A stretch of 64,000 nucleotides of DNA from contig CBDDHT010000003.1 of the NCBI GenBank assembly GCA_965228615.1, positions 868,001 to 932,000 on the forward strand. Reading direction: 5' to 3'. This DNA comes from CBDDHT01 sp965228615 (GTDB lineage Bacteria > Pseudomonadota > Alphaproteobacteria > Rhizobiales > Methyloligellaceae). Of the stretch, positions 26,499-36,211 are shown piece by piece (position 1 is the stretch's first letter; each line of letters opens with the position of its first letter). The notes beneath the pieces were generated by a model. The model ran no database searches, was not told where the DNA came from, and was given only the letters and a program-made list of their open reading frames with translations. The translations under genes were made by a program, and so were the position numbers.

Positions 26499-28115
26499 AT
26501 GAAGAAAGTCGCCATCATACGCTGGGACGCACTGATCGACCGCGAGCCCGCCTACGCACTGGTCGCTGATGTCGATCTCGTCGTGGTTCGCTACGACGAC
26601 GCGGTATCTGTCCTCTATGGGCGATGCCTGCATCGCGGTGCCCTCCTGGCTGACGGATTCGTTCGCGGTCAGGATCTGATTTGCGGCGTTCATGACTGGG
26701 ACTATCGTTTGGATACGGGCGTTTCCGCTTACGCGAATGAAGAAGTCCTGAAAAAGTTCTCTTCATGGGTCGAAAACGGAGACGTGCTGGTAGACGAAGA
26801 CGAAATCTCAGCCTGGGCCCTGGATCACCCGCAACCCTATGATCGGGACGCCTATCTTGGTCTCTATGCCGACATTCACGGGGTTGACGAAGAACCGCAT
26901 GTGAAGCTCATTCAGGGCTATGCCAAGGACGGCCTGTCGAAAACGGGCCACCATGGCGTGGTCACTGCTATGGGCGTTCCGCGCCAGGAGCTTCCGAGTT
27001 GGGACGATATTCAATTCATCACTGCCCAGCTCCATCGCCCCCCTCTCCTGGATGATGAACCGGTCGGCACCGATGTCGTTATCGGCCCGAAAGCACAGCG
27101 CCCACTGAGTCTGGCAATACCGCTCTTCGTCTCCGATATGAGCTTCGGTGCCTTGTCCGAGCCCGCAAAAATCGCGCTCGCCAAGGGGGCAGAGATTGCA
27201 GGCACCGGGATCTGTTCCGGTGAAGGCGGCATGCTGCCAGAAGAACAGGAAGCCAATTCACGATACTTCTACGAACTTGCGTCAGGCCGGTTCGGTTTCT
27301 CATGGGATAAGCTGGAGCGCGTGCAAGCCTTTCACTTCAAAGGCGGACAAGGCGCAAAAACCGGTACTGGCGGTCACCTTCCCGGCCATAAGGTCGTTGG
27401 CAAGATCGCGGACGTGCGCGGCCTCGACGAAGGTGAGTCCGCTGTCAGCCCGTCCCGGTTCCCCGACTGGACAGAGGTCTCGCAGATCAAAGAGTTCGCC
27501 AACGAGGTTCGTGACAGAACCGGTGGTATTCCCATCGGCTACAAGCTTTCGGCCCAACATATTGAAAAGGATATCGACGCTGCCCTCGAAGTTGGCGTCG
27601 ACTATGTCATTCTCGATGGGCGCGGTGGCGGTACGGGGGCGGCTCCGGTCATATTCCGCGACAATATCTCCGTTCCGACGATCCCGGCATTGGCCCGCGC
27701 CCGGCGGCATCTCGATGCGACAGGCTGCGATCAAGTCACGCTCGTGATTACGGGAGGTTTGAGGAAACCGGCTGACTTCGCAAAAGCACTTGCCCTCGGT
27801 GCCGACGCGATTGCCGTGTCAAATTCGGCACTTCAAGCCATCGGCTGTCTCGGTATGCGCGCCTGCCACACAAACAACTGTCCGGTCGGCATCGCGACGC
27901 AAAGGCCCGAACTCGTGGCAAGACAAGTTGTCGACAAATCGGCTGAGCGGCTCGCGAACTTCTTCGAGACGAGCATCGAACTCATGAAGATTCTGGCACG
28001 CGCCTGCGGCCACAGTCATCTGAGCGGTTTTGAGCGCACAGACCTTATCACCTGGAAGACGGAGATGTGCCGCCTCTCAGGCATCACCTATGGCGGTGTT
28101 ATGCAACCGTCGTGA
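26499..28115 (+). CDS. Rieske-glutamate synthase (FMN/3Fe-4S) fusion protein
   Basis: 538 residues from ATG 26499. Residues about 5-105 are a Rieske domain with ligands CLHRG and CGVHDW; about 130-530 match the FMN-binding GltB-type domain (PLFVSDMSFGALS, HFKGGQGAKTGTGGHLPGHKV, VDYVILDGRGGGTGAAP) and the 3Fe-4S motif CLGMRACHTNNCPVG. GltB fuses an amidotransferase domain at this position; here the glutaminase is missing, so electrons probably enter through the Rieske unit and the product may be something other than glutamate. Regulated probably by the XRE gene upstream. The substrate is not known. Confidence 0.85.
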   Translation: MKKVAIIRWDALIDREPAYALVADVDLVVVRYDDAVSVLYGRCLHRGALLADGFVRGQDLICGVHDWDYRLDTGVSAYANEEVLKKFSSWVENGDVLVDEDEISAWALDHPQPYDRDAYLGLYADIHGVDEEPHVKLIQGYAKDGLSKTGHHGVVTAMGVPRQELPSWDDIQFITAQLHRPPLLDDEPVGTDVVIGPKAQRPLSLAIPLFVSDMSFGALSEPAKIALAKGAEIAGTGICSGEGGMLPEEQEANSRYFYELASGRFGFSWDKLERVQAFHFKGGQGAKTGTGGHLPGHKVVGKIADVRGLDEGESAVSPSRFPDWTEVSQIKEFANEVRDRTGGIPIGYKLSAQHIEKDIDAALEVGVDYVILDGRGGGTGAAPVIFRDNISVPTIPALARARRHLDATGCDQVTLVITGGLRKPADFAKALALGADAIAVSNSALQAIGCLGMRACHTNNCPVGIATQRPELVARQVVDKSAERLANFFETSIELMKILARACGHSHLSGFERTDLITWKTEMCRLSGITYGGVMQPS

Positions 28116-28136
28116 CTGGACAGCGCTCGATCAGCC

Positions 28137-28673
28137 TCAATGCACAGCGACGCACGTGCATGCCGTCGATCGGCAGACTTCCTGCGATACGCTCCCAAAC
28201 GCGACCGACTCAATCTGCCTGAGACCCCGCGATCCCATGATAATCGCGTCTGCTTTTGAATCCGCCGCCGCTTCGACGATAGCCCGAGCCGGCGCGCCGT
28301 CGCTCAGTGTCATGATATCAGCGGCGATGCCGCGAGAAGCCGCCTGACCTTTGGCGCGCTCCAACACATGGGAGCCGATCTCACGCAGGAGCGGCGCAGG
28401 TGCCGGACGATCCGGTGCATCCCTCTGCCCCATCAGCTCTGCCGCAGAGCGCTCGACCTCCGGCCCGTCTTCCAACCCTTTAAGGGCACTGACGATACTG
28501 TCGCCTGCCGATTGAATATCGGGCAATCGGAGCAACTCGCACGGCTCCTTGTCGGCCAGAAGGACATGCAGCAGTTTGATTGTCGCGCCATGCTTTTCGG
28601 CGAGATCCAACGCCAGATCGAGAGCTTTCTCGGCGGCGTGCGACCCATCGGTCGGCACAAGAATTGTCTTCAT
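28137..28673 (-). CDS. Universal stress protein 1
   Basis: 178 residues. UspA-type Rossmann-like fold: KTILVPTDGSHAAEKALDLALDLA at the start and the nucleotide-binding end motif IIMGSRGLRQIESVAFGSVSQEVCRSTACTCVAVH (G2xG9x[ST] pattern). The upstream region contains a likely FNR/FixK box that could control both this gene and the divergent cytochrome. It is convergent with the glutamate-synthase-like gene. Role: survival under energy or redox stress; the direct function is not known. Confidence 0.9.
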   Translation of the reverse strand: MKTILVPTDGSHAAEKALDLALDLAEKHGATIKLLHVLLADKEPCELLRLPDIQSAGDSIVSALKGLEDGPEVERSAAELMGQRDAPDRPAPAPLLREIGSHVLERAKGQAASRGIAADIMTLSDGAPARAIVEAAADSKADAIIMGSRGLRQIESVAFGSVSQEVCRSTACTCVAVH

Positions 28674-28755
28674 CGTTCGTTCTTTTCTCCCAGGAGCATC
28701 ATCGACTTCAAGTGATGGGCTCCTCAGACTTTAATGACTCGGCAATATACGATCA

Positions 28756-28769
28756 TTGATTTGGCTCAA
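28756..28769. promoter_or_regulatory. Possible FNR/FixK box
   Basis: TTGAT-TTGG-CTCAA differs from the FNR/FixK consensus TTGAT-N4-ATCAA at one position. It sits between the divergent universal stress protein (starts 28673) and cytochrome c (starts 28871). Confidence 0.5.
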
Positions 28770-28870
28770 GGCTTTTGCCGCTCGCCTCCCCCACAATTTG
28801 TCACAGTGAAAGCCGGAAACTCCAACGAGCGCGTCCGTAGACTGCGGTCAACAATTATGGGGAACGATGC

Positions 28871-29218
28871 ATGCTGAAACGACGAACCGGGGCAATTCCG
28901 CTTGTACCGGCGATCCTTGCCCTTGCGATAACAGCCGCCCTGCCCATGACAATGCTTCATGCCGATGAATTCGGCGATGCGGAAAGAGGGCGCGACTTCG
29001 CTGAGAAGACATGTTCGGAGTGCCATGCCGTTCGCAAGGAAAACAGCGAGTCGCCGCGGGTTGAAGCTCCGGCTTTCAAGGCAATTGCCGATCAGCCCAG
29101 CACAACCCGCATGGCATTGACGGTCTGGTTTCGCTCGCCCCATCCCACAATGCCCAATCTCGTTCTTAGTGCGGAAGAGACCGACAATGTCATCGCCTAC
29201 ATACTCAGCATGAAGTAG
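28871..29218 (+). CDS. Exported single-haem cytochrome c
   Basis: 115 residues. The N-terminal signal/anchor (ILALAITAALPMTMLHA) is followed by a class I cytochrome c with CSECH haem motif at TCSECHAVRKENSES and the sixth ligand probably Met in HPTMPNLVLS. It resembles small soluble cytochromes c that carry electrons in the periplasm. A second universal stress gene begins 48 bases after, probably in the same transcript, and the possible FNR/FixK box lies upstream. Confidence 0.88.
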   Translation: MLKRRTGAIPLVPAILALAITAALPMTMLHADEFGDAERGRDFAEKTCSECHAVRKENSESPRVEAPAFKAIADQPSTTRMALTVWFRSPHPTMPNLVLSAEETDNVIAYILSMK

Positions 29219-29266
29219 GCCGAGGCGCTGCCGGACTGTCCACAAACAGCGTGAAGGAGATCGTTC

Positions 29267-29716
29267 ATGTATAAGAAAATACTCGTGCCGACAGATGGAT
29301 CTGCGCTCTCCGAAAAAGCTGTTGAACACGGAGTCGCCCTAGCCAAGGACAACGGCGCCAGTATTACTTTTGCGACTGTTACCAGCCCATTTCACATGAT
29401 CGACCGGGAGCCTCGTCTGATCGGCGAAATGCCGGAAGAATACCAGAAATATGTGCATGACTATCTCACGGCGGAAACCGATAGCCTGCTTCAATCGGCC
29501 AAAGCTGTGGCCGATGCCGCCAACGTCTCCTGCGAAACATTTCACGTACAGCATGAACAGGTCTATCAGGGCATCATCGACACGGCGACGCTTAGGAAAT
29601 GCGACTTGATCATCATGGCATCGCACGGACGCCGCGGACTTTCAGCCGTCGTTCTCGGCTCCGAAACGACCAAAGTCCTGACGCACAGCGATATCCCTGT
29701 GCTCGTCTATCGCTGA
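29267..29716 (+). CDS. Universal stress protein 2
   Basis: 149 residues. YKKILVPTDGSALSEKAVEHGVALAKDNG at the start and the nucleotide-binding motif LIIMASHGRRGLSAVVLGSETTKVLTHSDIPVLVYR at the end; a classic single-domain UspA protein. GAAGGAG lies before the ATG. Probably co-transcribed with cytochrome c. It is a paralog of the gene at 28137-28673, flanking the cytochrome on the other side. Confidence 0.92.
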   Translation: MYKKILVPTDGSALSEKAVEHGVALAKDNGASITFATVTSPFHMIDREPRLIGEMPEEYQKYVHDYLTAETDSLLQSAKAVADAANVSCETFHVQHEQVYQGIIDTATLRKCDLIIMASHGRRGLSAVVLGSETTKVLTHSDIPVLVYR

Positions 29717-29851
29717 TAAGGCCTGTCGGACCCAAAAGCCGAAAATTTTGACCTCCCCATCGCATTCGTCGGACAGCTATGGCATTTTCCGGCGCCTGAG
29801 CCGTTGTCATAGCCAAAAAACCGCAAATGCAACGACGGAGGTCTATTGCAC

Positions 29852-32641
29852 ATGTCCGCCGATCCCAATGCCGCGCCCGATTCATCCCGTAGTGAATCCA
29901 AGAATGACAAAGACTTCCCCCTGCTCGAGGACATCCGCCTGCTTGGCCGGCTGCTCGGCAATACCGTTCGTGACAACGAAGGCGAAGACATTTTCGATCT
30001 GGTCGAGAACATCCGCCAGACTTCGATCCGCTATCACAGGGACGATGACAAACCCGCGCAACAGGAGCTGGAGTCGCTTCTCGAGGAACTGACGCCGGAA
30101 CAGGCGGTCCAGGTCGTTCGGGCGTATAGTTACTTCTCGCACCTGGCGAACATTGCCGAGGATCAGCACCATATCCGCCGAACCCGCTATCACGAGCGCG
30201 CCGGCTCTCCGCCCCGCAAAGGTACGATCGACGAGATCCTTGCGCGCGCCACCGATGCGGGACTGACACCCGGGGATCTTGAAGCGTTTTTCGCCGACGC
30301 ACTGATCAGCCCCGTATTGACGGCCCATCCGACCGAGGTCCGACGCAAGACGACAATGCACTGGGAAATGGATATCGCGGCGCTGCTAGACAAACGCGGG
30401 CGCGGCGATTGGACAGATAAGGAGTTAGCCGAGTTCGACGAAGAGCTCCTGACTGCTGTCGAGACGCTCTGGCAGACGCGGCTGGTCCGCACGACGAAAC
30501 TCAATGTGACAGATGAAGTCGTCAACGGCCTCACCTACTATGACTACACATTTCTAAGAGAACTGCCGCGGTTCTATTGCAGACTTGAGGATCGATTAAC
30601 CGATCTCGCCGGCAGCGCGGACCCGATCCACGTACCATCGTTCCTGCGGCCAGGGAGTTGGATCGGCGGTGACCGGGATGGCAATCCTTTCGTGCGGGCC
30701 GACGTGCTGAATGAGACGGTGGCACTCCACCGAGAGAAGGCGCTCAACTACTATCTGCAGGAGTTGGATAGCCTTCGGGGCGAATTGTCTCTATCGACCG
30801 CAATCATCGACGTCTCAGACGCCCTGCAGGCGTTGGCAGAGCTGTCGCCGGATGAGTCACCCCATCGCCAGGGAGAGTCATATCGGCTGGCCGTGTCCAC
30901 AATTCAGGCACGCCTTCGCGCCACTGCCAAACGATTGGAGACAAATACCAATCCATCGACCAACGTAACTGGGCCGGCGGGCTATGGAACACCGCAGGAC
31001 CTGCTGAACGATCTCGATACCATCCGCCGCTCCTTGGAAGCGAATGGTTCGAAACGCCTTGCCGGAACCCGTCTCAGGCATCTGATGCGCGCCATCGACT
31101 GCTTCGGGTTTCATCTGGCAAGTCTCGATCTCAGACAAAACTCCGATGTCTACGGGCGCACGGTTGCAGAGCTGATGGCTGCTGCCGGCGTTGAATCGAA
31201 CTATGACAGCCTCGACGAAGATCAGAAAATCGCGTTGCTGGGACGTGAGCTGTCGTCTCTCCGCCCGCTTGTTCGACCCAATTGGAAATATTCGGACGAA
31301 ACGCGCTCCGAGCTTGAAATCCTCAAAGCGGCTGCCAGGGCCCAGGCGCTCACAGGTGAACGAACCATCGCCACTTGCATCATTTCCAACACACAAAGCG
31401 TGTCGGATCTTCTCGAAGTCGCCTTGCTTTTGAAGGAATCCGGGATTGTCGACCCTGAAGGCCGGAGCCGCATGCATGTGGTTCCGCTTTTCGAGACGAT
31501 CGAGGATCTCCGCAATGCGACAGCGATCATGGACAGACTGCTGGGGACCCCGGTTTACCGGCGGCTGGTCGACAGTCTCGGCGGCATTCAGGAAGTGATG
31601 CTTGGTTATTCGGACAGCAACAAGGATGGCGGCTATGTCACCTCTGGTTGGGAACTCTACAAAGCAGAAATTGGGCTCGTCGACCTCTTCAAACGCCATG
31701 ATGTCAGGCTTCGCCTCTTCCATGGGCGGGGCGGCACCGTCGGCCGCGGTGGCGGACCGAGCTACGACGCGATCCTTGCCCAGCCAGCCGGTGCCGTCGA
31801 TGGCCATATCCGGATCACCGAGCAGGGCGAGATCATTTCGAGCAAATACACCAATCCCTATCTCGGCCGACGCAATCTTGAGATCCTGGCTTCCGCCACG
31901 CTCGATGCCAGTCTTCTCAGCCCACGCGACGGACGCCCTCCGGAACATGCACTGGCCGTGATGGAGGAACTCTCGGCCGAAGCTTTCAAGGCCTACCGCG
32001 CGCTTGTCTATGAGACCGAGGGTTTTGAGGAGTATTTCTGGGGGTCGACGGTTATCGACGAAATCGCCAAGCTGAATATCGGCTCACGCCCGGCTTCACG
32101 AAAGAAAACAAACCGCATCCAGGACCTGAGGGCAATTCCCTGGGTGTTCAGCTGGGCTCAATGCCGGGTGATGCTTCCCGGTTGGTATGGATTCGGGACA
32201 GCGGTCACCCGCTGGCTTGCTGCCAATCCGGACAAGGGACTGCCGCTTCTGCAGGAACTGCATCGCGAATGGCGATTCTTCGGTGTGTTGCTATCGAACA
32301 TGGATATGGTTCTGGCCAAGAGCAGTATGGCAATCGCGCGCCGGTATGCCGAACTCGTACCGGATCAAATGCTCCGTGCGGCGATCTATGGCCGGATCAG
32401 AGACGAGTGGCAGTCATCGATCAAGGCTGTTCTCTCGATCTCCGGGAACGAGACTCTGCTCGAAACGAATCCGCTGCTCGACCGCTCGATCCGTAATCGC
32501 TTCCCCTATCTCGATCCGCTCAATCATATTCAGGTCGAGATGTTGAAGCTCAGCCGCAAGAATGTGGATTCACCGAAAGTCCAGCGTGGTCTTCAACTGA
32601 CGATCAATGGCATTGCCGCCGGCCTGAGAAACAGCGGTTAG
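29852..32641 (+). CDS. ppc: Phosphoenolpyruvate carboxylase
   Basis: 929 residues from ATG 29852 (GGAGG ten bases upstream; TTG 29846 also possible). It fixes bicarbonate on PEP to give oxaloacetate, refilling the TCA cycle. Catalytic His in VLTAHPTEVRRKT, second motif MLGYSDSNKDGGYVTSGWEL, loop FHGRGGTVGRGGGPSYDAI and the C-terminal TINGIAAGLRNSG that carries the allosteric aspartate-site end. Full length for a bacterial enzyme. Single gene, convergent with GST. Confidence 0.97.
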   Translation: MSADPNAAPDSSRSESKNDKDFPLLEDIRLLGRLLGNTVRDNEGEDIFDLVENIRQTSIRYHRDDDKPAQQELESLLEELTPEQAVQVVRAYSYFSHLANIAEDQHHIRRTRYHERAGSPPRKGTIDEILARATDAGLTPGDLEAFFADALISPVLTAHPTEVRRKTTMHWEMDIAALLDKRGRGDWTDKELAEFDEELLTAVETLWQTRLVRTTKLNVTDEVVNGLTYYDYTFLRELPRFYCRLEDRLTDLAGSADPIHVPSFLRPGSWIGGDRDGNPFVRADVLNETVALHREKALNYYLQELDSLRGELSLSTAIIDVSDALQALAELSPDESPHRQGESYRLAVSTIQARLRATAKRLETNTNPSTNVTGPAGYGTPQDLLNDLDTIRRSLEANGSKRLAGTRLRHLMRAIDCFGFHLASLDLRQNSDVYGRTVAELMAAAGVESNYDSLDEDQKIALLGRELSSLRPLVRPNWKYSDETRSELEILKAAARAQALTGERTIATCIISNTQSVSDLLEVALLLKESGIVDPEGRSRMHVVPLFETIEDLRNATAIMDRLLGTPVYRRLVDSLGGIQEVMLGYSDSNKDGGYVTSGWELYKAEIGLVDLFKRHDVRLRLFHGRGGTVGRGGGPSYDAILAQPAGAVDGHIRITEQGEIISSKYTNPYLGRRNLEILASATLDASLLSPRDGRPPEHALAVMEELSAEAFKAYRALVYETEGFEEYFWGSTVIDEIAKLNIGSRPASRKKTNRIQDLRAIPWVFSWAQCRVMLPGWYGFGTAVTRWLAANPDKGLPLLQELHREWRFFGVLLSNMDMVLAKSSMAIARRYAELVPDQMLRAAIYGRIRDEWQSSIKAVLSISGNETLLETNPLLDRSIRNRFPYLDPLNHIQVEMLKLSRKNVDSPKVQRGLQLTINGIAAGLRNSG

Positions 32642-32650
32642 CACCTTTGG

Positions 32651-33343
32651 CTATCGTCGTTCGTATTGCGTATCGCCATACATGTTTTCCCAATGATCCG
32701 CGTCGATGGGCCCCGAGCGCGGTCCATGTGCGAGCCTGTCCATTGCACGTTGAACGGCTGGCCTCGCCTCGATGCGCGCGACCCAGGCCTTGACGTGCGG
32801 CACCGCGTCCGGGTCCTGGTCTCGCCAGTCGAAACTGCGCATCCAGGGCATAAGAGCCATATCGGCGATCGAGTAGTCCCCGGCTACATAATCTCGATCC
32901 CGCAGACGCTTCTCCATAACCCAGTAGAGACGCTTGCACTCTCTGGTGTAGCGATCCACGGCATATGGAACCGTCTCTCGGGCATAGCGCCGGAAGTGAT
33001 TGCATTGTCCGAACATGGGACCAACGCTGGCCATCTGAAACATAAGCCATTGCATTACCTCTGATCGTGCTGTTCCACTCTCAGGTAAAAAGCGGCCTGC
33101 TTTCTCGGCAAGATAGATGAGGATTGCGCCGGACTCGAAAACGGCATGCGATGTCCCGTCTGGCCCCTTTCGATCGACGATCGCCGGAATCTTGTTGTTC
33201 GGGCTGATCGACAGAAAGTCCGTTTCGAACTGCTGACCGCGCCCGATGTCCACGATATGGGTTTTGTAGTCGAGTTCCGTTTCTTCGAGCATGATCGCAA
33301 TCTTGCGAGCATTCGAGGTGTACCAGGCATAGAAATCAATCAT
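32651..33343 (-). CDS. Glutathione S-transferase family protein
   Basis: About 230 residues from ATG 33343 (GGAGCG before it). Thioredoxin-like N-terminal domain (MIDFYAWYTSNARKIAIMLEETELDYK) with the cis-Pro/SER pattern NKIPAIVD and FESGAILIYLAEKAGRFLP, then the all-helical C-terminal domain. It resembles YghU/Nu-type or YfcG-like GSTs acting on disulfides or electrophiles. It is convergent with ppc. Confidence 0.88.
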   Translation of the reverse strand: MIDFYAWYTSNARKIAIMLEETELDYKTHIVDIGRGQQFETDFLSISPNNKIPAIVDRKGPDGTSHAVFESGAILIYLAEKAGRFLPESGTARSEVMQWLMFQMASVGPMFGQCNHFRRYARETVPYAVDRYTRECKRLYWVMEKRLRDRDYVAGDYSIADMALMPWMRSFDWRDQDPDAVPHVKAWVARIEARPAVQRAMDRLAHGPRSGPIDADHWENMYGDTQYERR

Positions 33344-33681
33344 CGCTCCAGATCTCCGCTGCACACCGACAATACTTTCGCTCGCACGGCCGTCATCCCT
33401 CAGACTCCGTTAATCCGGCTCTGTCTAACATTCGAACATCAGAATCATCCGACCGGCAGGATTGCAACCCAAAAAACCCCTAATACACTGAAACTAATCT
33501 GTTTTTTCTGAGGCAAATGACCGAATTCCGGCGAACCAAACCGTCGCATTTCGCCTGAAACCACATTCGCTAGCGCAATGATAGCATCGCACCATGAGCT
33601 GTGGTGGCAGTCCGACGCCAATAGATCAGCGGAATTTCAATTCAGCGAAAGAACATAAAGAGAATAAATAAAGAACAAAAA
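33344..33681. other. Intergenic region, no gene seen
   Basis: About 340 AT-richer bases upstream of the GST and downstream of the dehydratase. It probably carries the GST promoter. No ORF with a plausible start, hairpin-T-tract or RNA was recognised. Confidence 0.4.
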
Positions 33682-34656
33682 TCAACTCTCTTGTGACATA
33701 TGGATCAGGCGCTGCCGTGTCTCCTCTGTCAGGTTGCCGCCTGTCAGCGCCGCTACCGTCGTCAGGCTCGTATCCACCTTCCCCGAAAGGAATGCGGCTG
33801 CGGCGACCACACCCGCCGGCTCGCCCAACAGCTTCGCCCTTTGCAGGATCGTGCAAAAGGTATTTGCGATGTCTGATTCACTGATTAGGACGATATCATC
33901 GAGATAGCGTTGCAAATGGCGAAAAGGAAAGGTGCCCGGACGAACGGCTGACAGTCCGTCGGCAATCGAGTCCCAATAGTCGATTGTCGTCGGCCGCCCC
34001 TCTTGCATCGATACATAGGCGGCATTCGCACGCTCCGGCTGAACACCGATCATTTTCACATCCGGACGACACTCTTTCACTGCCGTGGCTATTCCACCGG
34101 CAACACCGCCCGATGATACAGGCACGAGCACCTGCTGCACGTCCGGAAAGTCCCTAACAATCTCCAGGCCGATGGTTCCATGACCGGCCGTGATCGGCGG
34201 TTCTTCCCAGGTATCGATCGCCGTCATGCCGCGGTCGGCCGCGAGAGCAAGGACGGTGGGTTGGCGTTCGAGTGCATCGGTCCCACAAAAATAGACCTCT
34301 CCTCCATGTCCCTGTGTCGCGGCAACTTTGTAGGCGCTTGTGTGGTCCAGCATCACAACAGTGATCGGAACACCCATGGTCCGGCCGGCATATGCAAATG
34401 CCTGAGCGAAATTTCCGGACGACGTGAGCACGACGCCTTTCTTGCGGGCAGCAGCATCCAGCGCATTCAACATCGTGAATGCAGCCCGGATCTTATATGC
34501 GCCGGTGACCTGCAAGTTCTCGCATTTGACAAAGCAACGTTCATTGCCAATTTCGCCAGAGTCGCGAGCAACCGGCAGAATTGGCGTCCGGCGGATGACG
34601 GACGGGAGTGCCGCAGCAGCAGCCTCGATGTCGCTAACCTGTATAAGTTCGGTCAT
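33682..34656 (-). CDS. Threonine/serine dehydratase-like PLP enzyme
   Basis: About 324 residues from ATG 34656; ATG 34698 would overlap the upstream stop. Fold-type II PLP enzyme with the lysine in VTGAYKIRAA, SSGNFAQAFAYAG and the phosphate loop SSGGVAGGIA. Family reactions: threonine or serine to the 2-oxo acid, or racemisation or epimerisation. There is no ACT regulatory domain, unlike biosynthetic IlvA. It probably shares a transcript with the HAD gene that ends at 34695. Confidence 0.85.
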   Translation of the reverse strand: MTELIQVSDIEAAAAALPSVIRRTPILPVARDSGEIGNERCFVKCENLQVTGAYKIRAAFTMLNALDAAARKKGVVLTSSGNFAQAFAYAGRTMGVPITVVMLDHTSAYKVAATQGHGGEVYFCGTDALERQPTVLALAADRGMTAIDTWEEPPITAGHGTIGLEIVRDFPDVQQVLVPVSSGGVAGGIATAVKECRPDVKMIGVQPERANAAYVSMQEGRPTTIDYWDSIADGLSAVRPGTFPFRHLQRYLDDIVLISESDIANTFCTILQRAKLLGEPAGVVAAAAFLSGKVDTSLTTVAALTGGNLTEETRQRLIHMSQES

Positions 34657-34694
34657 AGGATTCAAAGCAGTCCGAATTGCCGGGAGATGTGATT

Positions 34695-35417
34695 TCACGA
34701 GCTGGCTTCTTGGCGGTGTGCTTCAGCCATCTCTTCCATGCTGTTGAAACGAAAATCATATTTCGGCATCTCTCCGGGGTCGCGCGTTGCCCCGAATCCA
34801 TCTTTGTCGTGGCGCCGATAGATCCAACAGGATCGTATGTCGTGGCGGTTCGCCGGTGCATGGTCATGGAACATACTCTCGGCCGTATGAAGGATCTCGG
34901 ACTTCGTGATCTCGAGGCCTTTGAGTTTGTCGAACATGTAGTGAAAATTAGTATCCGCCGGTTTGTATGCGCCGACATCCTCGGCGGTATAGATCGCATC
35001 GAAGGCAACACCAAGCCTGTCATTGCTGGCCGCAAAGCTACGATTGTCGACATTGGACAGGATCACCAGCTTGTAGTGCTCCTGGAGATAGCGCAGCGCA
35101 TCGGGCGTATCGGGAAATGCCGGCCAATCTTTGACCGAGTTCCCGTAGACGACACACTCGTCCCAACTCACCGTGACGCCCCACTCCTCCGCCAAGCGTC
35201 GATAAACCACAGCCAGCAAATCGCGATAAGCCTTTGACGGCGTTTGTGCCTGTTGCGACGACTCCAGCCGCCCATGCGCCTCCAGGACAGCTTCGCGCCC
35301 AAGAGGACGGTCGCACTTGTCCAAGAGCGGCGCGAGTGCATTGAACATGCCGCTCTCCCAATCGATGAGCGTTCCATAGCAGTCGAATGTCAGAGCTTTA
35401 AAATCACGCAGTTTCAT
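34695..35417 (-). CDS. Haloacid dehalogenase, type II, copy 1
   Basis: 240 residues from ATG 35417 (AGGGGG upstream). HAD motif I ALTFDCYGTLIDWESG, motif II VILSNVDN, motif III/IV region IYTAEDVGAYKPADTNFHYM; these features match L-2-haloacid dehalogenase/2-haloalkanoate dehalogenase-type HADs. The nucleophile Asp is present. Activity on a haloacid cannot be told from sequence; many relatives are phosphatases. A second gene of this type is at 38377-39099. Confidence 0.87.
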   Translation of the reverse strand: MKLRDFKALTFDCYGTLIDWESGMFNALAPLLDKCDRPLGREAVLEAHGRLESSQQAQTPSKAYRDLLAVVYRRLAEEWGVTVSWDECVVYGNSVKDWPAFPDTPDALRYLQEHYKLVILSNVDNRSFAASNDRLGVAFDAIYTAEDVGAYKPADTNFHYMFDKLKGLEITKSEILHTAESMFHDHAPANRHDIRSCWIYRRHDKDGFGATRDPGEMPKYDFRFNSMEEMAEAHRQEASS

Positions 35418-35635
35418 ACCGCCCCCTAACGCAAATAACCGGTTGAGCGGTGTCATATCAGATCGTGAGGCGTTTTGTCTGCGTGGTCGCGCGATTGTTC
35501 GATCGCTCCGAGCAATGCCAAAGGCATCCAATGGAACCAATCCACCATCAGAGCCGGCTTGGCTTGCAGGACAGGGGAACAGATGATCACAGAGGAAAAA
35601 TGAGAAAAACTCAATCGATGACGCCTTATCTGCAT

Positions 35636-36211
35636 TCAACCGCAGGATGCTCGAACACCAAGCTCTTTTTCAATCGCCTGAATCATATCTTTGGCCAGCG
35701 GCTTGGTCCCGGTCGACGACCAGCATACCAACCGGCCGTCCGCGGCGACCAGATATTTGTGGAAATTCCATTTCGGGGCACCGCGTTCGCCGAGAACGCC
35801 AGCAGCCCATTTGTAGAAAGGGTGTGCATCTGTGCCCTTGACCGGGACTTTGGCTGTTAGTGGAAACGAGACACCATAGGAGCTACGGCAGAACTCCAGG
35901 ATTTCCAAATTCTCCTTCGGCTCCTGCTCGCCAAAGTCGTTTGACGGTACGCCGATGACGACAAGTCCCCTTGTCTCATATTGCTCCCACAGGGACTGCA
36001 AACCTGCATACTGCTTTGTGAATCCGCAGTGGGACGCCGTATTGACGATCAGAAGAACCTTCCCACGATACTGTTCGAGCGGCATTGGTTCGCCTGTGAT
36101 CGTATCGAATGAAAATGCGTATGCCGTGCCGTGCTGCGGCTTGGATGGCGCAACGTCCGACTTCGGCAAAAAAGAGCCGGCCACAGCAAAGGCGGACATC
36201 AGCTTTCGCAT
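35636..36211 (-). CDS. Glutathione peroxidase (Cys-type), signal-bearing
   Basis: About 191 residues from ATG 36211; the N-terminus is a hydrophobic export segment (MRKLMSAFAVAGSFLPKSDVAP). Core motifs: VNTASHCGFTKQYAGLQSLWEQY with a Cys (not selenocysteine) nucleophile, VPSNDFGEQEP and WNFHKYLV. The NDFG form where animal enzymes have NQFG is common in bacteria. It reduces peroxides using thioredoxin or glutathione. The longer frame to 36286 has no supporting Shine-Dalgarno. Confidence 0.9.
   Translation of the reverse strand: MRKLMSAFAVAGSFLPKSDVAPSKPQHGTAYAFSFDTITGEPMPLEQYRGKVLLIVNTASHCGFTKQYAGLQSLWEQYETRGLVVIGVPSNDFGEQEPKENLEILEFCRSSYGVSFPLTAKVPVKGTDAHPFYKWAAGVLGERGAPKWNFHKYLVAADGRLVCWSSTGTKPLAKDMIQAIEKELGVRASCG

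Noticed and set aside
30878..31948. Minus-strand frame of 356 codons inside ppc
   Set aside because: Antisense shadow of a highly conserved enzyme with GC-rich third positions.
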